33,828 nt of DNA from an uncultured Oscillospiraceae bacterium (lineage in GTDB: Bacteria > Bacillota > Clostridia > Oscillospirales > Oscillospiraceae): contig CANQDL010000008.1 in NCBI GenBank assembly GCA_947591105.1, forward strand, positions 1 to 33,828, read 5' to 3'. The translations under genes were made by a program, and so were the position numbers. Positions 24,591 through 33,828 of this stretch are shown in pieces; within the stretch, counting starts at the first letter, position 1; every line of letters begins with the position of its first letter. The notes under the pieces are model-generated. The model saw only the letters and a program-made list of their open reading frames with translations, had not been told where the DNA came from and ran no database searches.

Positions 24591-24641
24591 GCTGCATCCC
24601 CCCTGTACGCTTGATTTTCATTATCCACTGAAAAATAAGAC

Positions 24642-24670
24642 TTGAATATGCTGAAAAAAGTATCTATAAT
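24642..24670 (+). promoter_or_regulatory. Candidate promoter for the membrane glycosylation operon
   Basis: TTGAAT - 17 nt - TATAAT in an AT-rich intergenic stretch. Confidence 0.6.
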
Positions 24671-24815
24671 AGGACAGGTGCCCAGCATCTAAAGCCCCTC
24701 TTCTTTTTCCCTTGATTAATCCGCCATATCGGAGTAGAATAATGCTTATTGGATATAAGACGATTTGATGACTTGCATTTTGCTCTGACAGGAGCCGACG
24801 GGGATAGACGCGCCT

Positions 24816-26108
24816 ATGGTTTTCTTCTTCTTGCTGTGTCTGGTGGTGCTGGCACTGGCTTATGTGTGCCTGACGCTGCTCTTTCAGTGCGCGGGGGTGC
24901 CGGCGCTGTCCCTGGGCGGACGCACGCTGCGCTTTGCCCCATCCGGCGGCGGCCGGGGCCAGGTCTTTACCCGCGCCATGGGCCGCAGGGCCGTGCTGTG
25001 GGCGCTGGGGGTGCTGTTCGTCACCTACTCCGTCAGCTTCGTCTATTGTTCCTCCTATTACGGCAAGGTGGATCTGGACATCTTTCTGCGCGCCTGGGAG
25101 AAGTGGGACGCCAGCAACTATATCCGCATCGCCGAGCTGGGCTACGACGGCTTCACCCTCAACGGTATGCACACCACCCTGGTATTCTTTCCCCTGTACC
25201 CCTGGATGATGCGGCTGGTACACCTGGCCGTCGATGACTGGCGGCTGTGCGGCCATATCGTCTCCTGCCTGTGCTATGTGGGGGCCTGCTATGTGTTCGC
25301 CCGCTTGGTGACGGAGGACTTCGGCTGGAGCGCCGCCCGTCTGGCCCTGGCGCTGCTGTCGGCCTATCCCTTCGCCTTTTTCTTCGCGGCCACCTTCGGG
25401 GAGAGCCTGTTTCTGCTGCTGACCGGGCTCTGCTTTTTGTTCATACGCCGGCACCGCTGGCTTCTGGCCGGTCTGACCGGCGCGCTGGCCGCCATGACCC
25501 GGATGCAGGGGCTGGTGCTGCTCCCGGCGGCAGCGGTGGAGTACTGCGTCAGCGAAAGGCCCCTGCAAAAGCTCCGGCGCCGCGACTTTGCCGGTCTGGG
25601 GCGGGACTTCTTGAAAAAGCTGCTGCCGCTGGCGCTCGTTTTCGCGGGCACGGGCGTGTATCTGTATATGAATTGGAAGGTGGACGGCAATCCCTTTCAG
25701 TTCGTCATCTACCAGCAGAAGATCTGGAACCAGAGCTTTGCGCCGCTGCCCAAGTGCCTGGCCACCATATGGGAATACATCCACCGCCGGTGGAACCAGG
25801 ATCGGCTGTACGTGCTGTGGGCGCCGGAGCTGGCGGTGTTTCTTTTGAGCCTTGCCTCGCTGCTGTACGCCCGGCGGCGGCTTCCCCCCGCGTGGACGGC
25901 CTATTTTCTCTTCTATCTTGTGATGAACTATTCCCTCGCCTGGCCCATCAGCTGCGGACGCTATATGGCCTGCGCCTTTCCCCTGTTCGCCGCCCTGGGC
26001 CGCGCCGGCGAGCGCCATATGGGAGCCGGTCTTTTTATGATCGTGCTGTTCGCCATATTCCAGACGGCCTATCTGTTCACCTATTTTGCCGGCGGCCAGG
26101 TCATGTGA
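24816..26108 (+). CDS. PIG-V/Gpi18-like (GT-C) membrane mannosyltransferase-family protein, paralogue 1
   Basis: WDASNYIRIAELGYDG, VFFPLYPWM, SAYPFAFFFAATFGESLFLLLTGL, AMTRMQGLVLL, ISCGRYMAC. Confidence 0.78.
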   Translation: MVFFFLLCLVVLALAYVCLTLLFQCAGVPALSLGGRTLRFAPSGGGRGQVFTRAMGRRAVLWALGVLFVTYSVSFVYCSSYYGKVDLDIFLRAWEKWDASNYIRIAELGYDGFTLNGMHTTLVFFPLYPWMMRLVHLAVDDWRLCGHIVSCLCYVGACYVFARLVTEDFGWSAARLALALLSAYPFAFFFAATFGESLFLLLTGLCFLFIRRHRWLLAGLTGALAAMTRMQGLVLLPAAAVEYCVSERPLQKLRRRDFAGLGRDFLKKLLPLALVFAGTGVYLYMNWKVDGNPFQFVIYQQKIWNQSFAPLPKCLATIWEYIHRRWNQDRLYVLWAPELAVFLLSLASLLYARRRLPPAWTAYFLFYLVMNYSLAWPISCGRYMACAFPLFAALGRAGERHMGAGLFMIVLFAIFQTAYLFTYFAGGQVM

Positions 26109-26133
26109 GCGCCGCCGGCCGGAGGATATACCA

Positions 26134-27351
26134 ATGGGCAAAAACAAGCTCTCCCAATACTTTCCGCCCCCGCTGCGCACCCTTCTGGCGCTGCTGGTCG
26201 TCATGATGACCGGGTACTTTCTCATGAGCGATCTGATGGGCGGAACGCTCTTTCAGCACCAGTACTGGGACAGCTATACCCTGCAGACCTATAACTGGCT
26301 CCATGGCCGGACGTATCTGCCGGACGGGGCGAAATACACCTATCTGGAGCTGGCCATTTATCAGGGCCGGTACTATGTGTCCTTCCCCCCGCTGCCCTCT
26401 GTGTTTCTCATCCCCTTCGTGGCCCTTTGCGGCCTGGATACCCCCAACAACATGGTCATGGCCGCCTACGGTCTGGCCGCGGCGGAGCTGGCCTACGCCA
26501 TCATGCTCCGCCGGGGGCGGAAGCCCACCGTGGCCGCTTTCTGGGCGCTGGTGTGCGTGTGGGGATGCAACATGCTGTGGATGACCACCAACGCCGGCGT
26601 GTGGTTCCAGGCCCAGGCCCTGAACATGGTCATGTGTCTGGCGGCGGTGCTGTGCGCCATCAGTGGACGCAAGGCCCTGTCCACCACCTTCCTGGCGCTG
26701 GCGGTGGGCTGCCGGCCCTTCAGCGCCGTATTCCTGCCGGTGTTCGTGCTGCTGTTCGCCTGGAACGAGCGGAAAGCCCACGGCGGGTTCTGGAAGAGCT
26801 GTTTTGCCCAGTGGCGGTGCCTGATCGGGCCGGTGCTCATCGGCGCCTGCTATATGGCCTATAACTATGTCCGGTTCGATGACCCCCTGGAGTTTGGCCA
26901 CAACTACCTGCCGGAGTTCGTCCGGGCCGAGCACGGCCAGTTCCACTGGAGCTACCTGCTGCCCAACCTGAAGCATCTGTTCACCCCGGTGACCATGGAG
27001 GATCTGCAACTGTCCTTCCCCCTGTTCCAGGGCTTTATCTTCTTTGTGGCCAACCCCATCTTTATCATCTGGTTCTTCCGCTGCGCCATCAACGCCACCC
27101 GTCGGCCGGTCAGCGCGGAGGGATTGCTGCTGTCGGCCGGTATGCTGGCGGAGCTGGTCTGCATCTGTATGCACCGTACCATGGGCGCATGGCAGTTCGG
27201 CTCCCGCTACAGCTGCGATCTGATCCCCTTCCTCTATATGTATCTTGCCGACCGGGGAAAGAAGCGCCCCTCCAACTGGGAGCTGGCCCTGGGCGGTATG
27301 GCGGTGGCCTTCAACGCCTACGGCGCGCTCTATATGTATTTCTACGGCTGA
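26134..27351 (+). CDS. Multi-pass membrane protein, putative GT-C glycosyltransferase
   Basis: About 405 aa, many TM helices; QYWDSYTLQTYNWLHGRTYL, YVSFPPLPSVFLIPFV, GCRPFSAVFLPVF; start at 26134 after GGAGG. Confidence 0.6.
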   Translation: MGKNKLSQYFPPPLRTLLALLVVMMTGYFLMSDLMGGTLFQHQYWDSYTLQTYNWLHGRTYLPDGAKYTYLELAIYQGRYYVSFPPLPSVFLIPFVALCGLDTPNNMVMAAYGLAAAELAYAIMLRRGRKPTVAAFWALVCVWGCNMLWMTTNAGVWFQAQALNMVMCLAAVLCAISGRKALSTTFLALAVGCRPFSAVFLPVFVLLFAWNERKAHGGFWKSCFAQWRCLIGPVLIGACYMAYNYVRFDDPLEFGHNYLPEFVRAEHGQFHWSYLLPNLKHLFTPVTMEDLQLSFPLFQGFIFFVANPIFIIWFFRCAINATRRPVSAEGLLLSAGMLAELVCICMHRTMGAWQFGSRYSCDLIPFLYMYLADRGKKRPSNWELALGGMAVAFNAYGALYMYFYG

Positions 27352-27365
27352 ACGAGGGATTTCGT

Positions 27366-28499
27366 ATGTTCACAAGAGACGACACAAAGGCCGTCAAGGG
27401 CGTGGCGGTGCTGCTCATGCTGCTGCACCACCTGGCGGCGTTTCCCGAACGGTACCCGGTGGACTTTGCCGGATTCACCTCGCTGATCCCCGGCTTTGTG
27501 GAGAATGGCTATCTGAACGATCTTGCGATGGACGCGCTGGTGTGCGTGCCGCTGTTCTTTTTCCTGGGCGGGTACGGACTTTATAAGCGCATGCAGGCCG
27601 GCACGTTCCGTCTGCTGGAGGCGGTCATCGGCCTTTACAAGCGGTACTGGAAGGTCTTTTTCGTCTTTGTCCCCATCGCCTTTCTGTGCTTTGCCCGGCC
27701 GGCGGCGCTGCTGCGGCCCTTCTGCTCCCGGTACCTGATCTCCTCCCCCAAGCAGTTTTTCATCGACCTGGCGGGCAACTTCGTCGGCTATAAGTCCACC
27801 TTCAACGGGGAGTGGTGGTTTTTCGGCTATTATCTGTGCACACTGCCCCTGGGGTGTCTGTTCTGCCGGCTTTCGGAGCGGCGGCGAGGATTTTTGGCCG
27901 ACCTCTTCCTGGTGTTCGGCATCGACATCCTGACCCAGGGCGTCTTTCCCGGCCTGGCCAGGACGACCGCCCTGTCCGGACTGAACAGCAACCTCTACTT
28001 CTCCCGCTTCTGCCTGCTGAACAAGTACGTGCCCGCCTTTTTCTCCGGCATCGTCTTTGCCCGTTACGACGTGCTCGTTCTGCTCAAGCGCCGCATCCGC
28101 GCCATGCGCCTGCCGGCATGGCTCACCTCTCTTGCCGGGACGGCCGTCGTGCTGATCTGCCGGCAGTATGTGTTCTCTGACATGGCCAGCGCTGATGTGG
28201 TGCTGGTGCCGCTGCTGGCGGCCTTTCTCTCCGCGCTGCTGGACTGCCTGGCGCCCCTGCGGCTGGGCTTTTCCTTCCTGGGCAGGCACAGCACCAACAT
28301 GTGGCTGGTGCACACCTTCTTCTGCTACTATTTTCTGGAGTTCACCAAGCTGGTCTACTGCACCGGGTGCGTGTGGATCGACCTGGCGGTGCTGACGGCG
28401 CTGTCTCTGGGCGCGTCGGTGCTGCTGGAGCTGCTGTACAGGTATCTGGGTATGCTTCTGTCCCTGCTCCGCCGGGACAGAACGCCGGCCGCCGTCTGA
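27366..28499 (+). CDS. Acyltransferase-3/OafA-like membrane acyltransferase
   Basis: VKGVAVLLMLLHHLAAFPERY, FFFLGGYGLYKRM, FNGEWWFFGYYL, LGRHSTNMWLVHTFFCYYF. Confidence 0.8.
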   Translation: MFTRDDTKAVKGVAVLLMLLHHLAAFPERYPVDFAGFTSLIPGFVENGYLNDLAMDALVCVPLFFFLGGYGLYKRMQAGTFRLLEAVIGLYKRYWKVFFVFVPIAFLCFARPAALLRPFCSRYLISSPKQFFIDLAGNFVGYKSTFNGEWWFFGYYLCTLPLGCLFCRLSERRRGFLADLFLVFGIDILTQGVFPGLARTTALSGLNSNLYFSRFCLLNKYVPAFFSGIVFARYDVLVLLKRRIRAMRLPAWLTSLAGTAVVLICRQYVFSDMASADVVLVPLLAAFLSALLDCLAPLRLGFSFLGRHSTNMWLVHTFFCYYFLEFTKLVYCTGCVWIDLAVLTALSLGASVLLELLYRYLGMLLSLLRRDRTPAAV

Positions 28500-28518
28500 C
28501 ATTCCGGAGGTTTTCCTA

Positions 28519-29760
28519 ATGCGCGTGCTTCTCTGGCTCACATCCAGCGCCGCCATGGCGGCGCTGTTGGCGTTTCTCGCCCTGCGGGCCATGGGAGAGC
28601 TGCTGGGGGTGAAGCTGCGCCCGGCCCTGGAGGCCCAGGCCCCAGCGCCCGACGAGCCCGGCCGGCGCTCTCTCGCCGGATGGACTTGGCCGGCCGTTTT
28701 TCTCGCCGGTCTGGCCGTGCTGTGGCTGGGCGCCTTTCTGGCATACCAAAGGGTGATGGGCACCACCGCCGGCTTCCTCCCCTACTACTGGCAGCGATTC
28801 ACCCAGACCGGTGACAGCGCCTATTACCTCTTCCTGGCGGAAAACGGCTACGTGTCCGCTGGCGAGTGGGTGAACGCCATCGTGTTCTATCCCCTGTACC
28901 CGCTGCTGGTGCGGATCTTCGGCGGCGTCATAGGCGGGCGGTATATGCTGGCGGGGGTGGTCATCTCCCAGGTGTGCTACGGTTTTTCCTCGGTGATCCT
29001 GGCCAAGCTGGCCGTCCGGGAATGCGCCCACCCGTGGGCAGCGCTGGCGGCCTACTGGCTCTACCCCTTCGGCTTCTTCTGCCAGGGCGTGTTCACCGAG
29101 GGGCTCTTTCTGCTGTTGAACCTGTCCGGACTCTACCTCCTGCTCCGGCGGCGCTGGCTGGCGGCGGGTCTGGCGGGGTTTTTGTGCGCCCTCACCCGGG
29201 TGCAGGGGGTGCTGCTGCTCCTGCCGGGGATCTACTGCGCCTGGCGCGTCTTCCGGAGGGACGGCTGGTGCTGGCGTTATCTGGCCGCGGGCGCGCCGCT
29301 GCTGGGCTTCGGGGTCTATCTGTGCATCAACAGGGCCGTGTGCGGGAGCTTTTTCGCCTTCCAGTACTACGAGAGCATCGAGCCCTGGTACCAGTCCGTC
29401 CAGTGGCTGGGCGACACCATTGTCCAGCAGCTGGACATGGCCATGCAATACCCGGATCTGGCCAAGTGGATCTACTGGCCCCAGATGGCCCTATACTACA
29501 TCGGAGCGGCGCTGCTGCTGTACGGCTTCTGGCGAAAGGTGGACAACGCCTGGCTTTTGTATGGCGGGGCCTACCTGGGCATGTGCTACACCGCCGGGTG
29601 GCTCATCAGCGGCGGGCGGTACATGCTGGGGTGCCTGCCCATGTACCTGTGCGTGGGGCGGATAAAAAGCCCCGCCGCCCGGTATAGTTTGCTGGCGGCG
29701 GAGCTGTGTATCTTTGGCCTCATGTATGTTTATTTCATGCAGGGCCAGGCCATCATGTAG
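28519..29760 (+). CDS. PIG-V/Gpi18-like (GT-C) membrane glycosyltransferase-family protein, paralogue 2
   Basis: GDSAYYLFLAENGYVS, IVFYPLYPLLVRIF, YPFGFFCQGVFTEGLFLLLNLSGLYLLLRRRW, ALTRVQGVLLLLPG, LISGGRYML; collinear with the gene at 24816. Confidence 0.75.
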   Translation: MRVLLWLTSSAAMAALLAFLALRAMGELLGVKLRPALEAQAPAPDEPGRRSLAGWTWPAVFLAGLAVLWLGAFLAYQRVMGTTAGFLPYYWQRFTQTGDSAYYLFLAENGYVSAGEWVNAIVFYPLYPLLVRIFGGVIGGRYMLAGVVISQVCYGFSSVILAKLAVRECAHPWAALAAYWLYPFGFFCQGVFTEGLFLLLNLSGLYLLLRRRWLAAGLAGFLCALTRVQGVLLLLPGIYCAWRVFRRDGWCWRYLAAGAPLLGFGVYLCINRAVCGSFFAFQYYESIEPWYQSVQWLGDTIVQQLDMAMQYPDLAKWIYWPQMALYYIGAALLLYGFWRKVDNAWLLYGGAYLGMCYTAGWLISGGRYMLGCLPMYLCVGRIKSPAARYSLLAAELCIFGLMYVYFMQGQAIM

Positions 29761-29861
29761 GCAGCTGCGCAGAATTTGCGCCCGCAGGCGCAAAGAGATT
29801 TGGATCGTTTTTCCGGCGGCGTGTACGTCGGAAAAAACACTTCTCGGCATGCAAACGTGAA

Positions 29862-29943
29862 CGCCCCCGTCCTATCGGACGGGGGCGCTTTGCGCTGCGG
29901 CATGCCGCAGCCTTCTCGTTTGAAAGGCTCTGCCTTTCAAACG
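29862..29943. repeat. Three successive inverted repeats between convergent operons
   Basis: GCCCCCGTCC-TATC-GGACGGGGGC (about 29863-29886); perfect 18-bp palindrome GCTGCGGCATGCCGCAGC (29894-29911); CGTTTGAAAGGC-TCT-GCCTTTCAAACG (29917-29943). Confidence 0.85.
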
Positions 29944-29945
29944 AC

Positions 29946-30206
29946 TCAGTCTGCTACATACGGAAGCAGAGCGATCTGACGGGCACGCTTGATGGCCTCG
30001 GTCAGCTGACGCTGATGCTGTGCGCAGGTGCCGGTGGTGCGGCGGGGCAGGATCTTGCCGCGCTCGGACAGATACTTGCGCAGACGAGCGGTGTCCTTGT
30101 AATCCACATGGGTCATCTTGTCCACGCAGAACTGACAGACTTTCCTGCGCTTGCGGGGCTTATTGACCCGATTGGCGTTGTCAGCGGGTGCTTTATCGAA
30201 AGGCAT
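29946..30206 (-). CDS. rpsR: Ribosomal protein S18
   Basis: [66 protein letters not shown]; start at 30206 after AAAGGAGG. Confidence 0.97.
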   Translation of the reverse strand: MPFDKAPADNANRVNKPRKRRKVCQFCVDKMTHVDYKDTARLRKYLSERGKILPRRTTGTCAQHQRQLTEAIKRARQIALLPYVAD

Positions 30207-30223
30207 AGGTCTATCCTCCTTTA

Positions 30224-30676
30224 TCAAAACGGTAATTCGCCGTCGCCGTCATCCAGCTCGGCGAAGGTGCTTCCCCCTGCGGGCCGGCTCTCGCCATAGC
30301 CGGAGGAAGCGTTTCTGGCAGGGGCGGCGCCGCCCTGGGCCTCGTCCCTGGAGCGCTTGCTCTCGCCGAAGTAGAGATTATCGACTACCACCTCGGCGCT
30401 GCGGCGCTTGTTGTTGTCCCGATCCGTCCAGTCCCGGATCTGGAGCCGTCCGGAGACGACCGCCATGCTCCCCTTCTGGAAGTATTTCGAGGCAAATTCC
30501 GCGGTGCTGCGCCAGGCAACGCAGTCAATGAAATCGGTCTGGCGTTCACCGGTGTCTCTGGAGCTGTAATCCCGATCCACCGCCAGGGTAAAGGACGCCA
30601 CCGGCGTCTGGCTCTGGGTGTACCGCAGCTCCGGGTCACGGGTCAGACGGCCCATGAGGGTGATGTGGTTGAGCAT
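30224..30676 (-). CDS. ssb: Single-stranded DNA-binding protein
   Basis: [37 protein letters not shown]...C-terminal acidic tail DDGDGELPF. Confidence 0.97.
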   Translation of the reverse strand: MLNHITLMGRLTRDPELRYTQSQTPVASFTLAVDRDYSSRDTGERQTDFIDCVAWRSTAEFASKYFQKGSMAVVSGRLQIRDWTDRDNNKRRSAEVVVDNLYFGESKRSRDEAQGGAAPARNASSGYGESRPAGGSTFAELDDGDGELPF

Positions 30677-30688
30677 TCCGCGCCTCCG

Positions 30689-30985
30689 TCAGTCGACGCG
30701 CAGGGTGATCAGACTGCGCATAATGCCGTCGGTGATCCCCAGCACACGATCCAACTCCGCGGGGAACGCCGGGTCGCTCGTGAACTTCACCAGCACGTAG
30801 TAGCCCTCGCCGATGTAGTTGATCTCGTAGGCAAGCTTCTGCTTGTCCTTGACCTCCATCTCATCGACTGTGCCGTGCTGCTCCACAAGCGCCTTGAACT
30901 TCTCCACGATCGCCGTGCGCTCATCTTCCTCCAGGTTGGGGTTGATGATGTACATCAGCTCGTACTTCTCGCTTGTTTTGGCCAT
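30689..30985 (-). CDS. rpsF: Ribosomal protein S6
   Basis: MAKTSEKYELMYIINPNLEEDERTAIVEKFKALVE...GEGYYVLVKFTSDPAFPAELDRVLGITDGIMRSLITLRVD; start at 30985 after GGAGGTGCTGAA. Confidence 0.96.
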   Translation of the reverse strand: MAKTSEKYELMYIINPNLEEDERTAIVEKFKALVEQHGTVDEMEVKDKQKLAYEINYIGEGYYVLVKFTSDPAFPAELDRVLGITDGIMRSLITLRVD

Positions 30986-30997
30986 TTCAGCACCTCC

Positions 30998-31064
30998 TTC
31001 TGGTCTATTGGCCCCCGATATGCTCCTCGGGAGCAAGGAAATTGGCCCGACCTTGCGGTCAAGC
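30998..31064 (-). promoter_or_regulatory. Candidate S6:S18 autoregulatory leader of rpsF
   Basis: Minus-strand GACC-GCAA-GGTC hairpin followed by GGGCCAAT...GCTCCCGAGGAGC...GGGGCCAAT with a CCG in the apical region, upstream of rpsF. Confidence 0.4.
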
Positions 31065-31070
31065 TTTTGT

Positions 31071-31099
31071 ATTATACACACATTTCTGCCATTTGTCAA
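31071..31099 (-). promoter_or_regulatory. Perfect consensus promoter for rpsF-ssb-rpsR
   Basis: Minus strand TTGACA - 17 nt - TATAAT. Confidence 0.88.
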
Positions 31100-31114
31100 C
31101 TACGGAAACGCAGA

Positions 31115-31150
31115 TAAAAGCCGGCCCCCGGGGAATGCCCGGGGGCCGGT
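31115..31150 (-). terminator. Terminator of nifJ
   Basis: Minus strand CCGGCCCCCGGG-CATTC-CCCGGGGGCCGG then CTTTTATC. Confidence 0.8.
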
Positions 31151-31173
31151 GGCGTTTGGTTTGTTGGGTCTGC

Positions 31174-33828
<2,655 letters not shown>

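Noticed and set aside
24621-28766. Minus-strand ORFs (534, 357 and 474 aa) opposite the membrane glycosylation operon
   Set aside because: Antisense shadows of TM-rich genes; translations are Gln/Gly/His-rich without domain signatures.

Overview
GC-rich chromosomal window, most likely from a gut Firmicute (Oscillospiraceae-like; this is inference). It encodes about 26 genes. Left to right: the minus-strand metN-metI-metQ transporter operon behind a T-box leader with a consensus promoter; a cluster of mirrored palindromic intergenic repeats; PutP-like and AGCS-family sodium symporters, the latter behind a glycine riboswitch; a GT2-TPR glycosyltransferase; a heterodimeric ABC exporter; a DegV-family protein; a bile salt hydrolase and a YfcE-like phosphodiesterase; a beta-CASP/MBL protein; a divergent mannoside/galactoside locus (GH2, D-lyxose/D-mannose isomerase, PfkB kinase, GH2 beta-mannosidase, AraC regulator with a degenerate receiver, YesL/DUF624); queH and comEB; a small XRE regulator; a four-gene membrane glycosylation operon with two PIG-V/Gpi18-like paralogues; the rpsF-ssb-rpsR operon; and the C-terminal part of nifJ. 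The least explained parts are the PIG-V/acyltransferase operon, the transporter-less mannoside pathway with its pseudo-receiver regulator, the ambiguous T-box specifier, a MetQ-like protein with a lost lipobox cysteine, and several overlaps between regulatory elements. No CRISPR array, tRNA, rRNA or transposase was seen.
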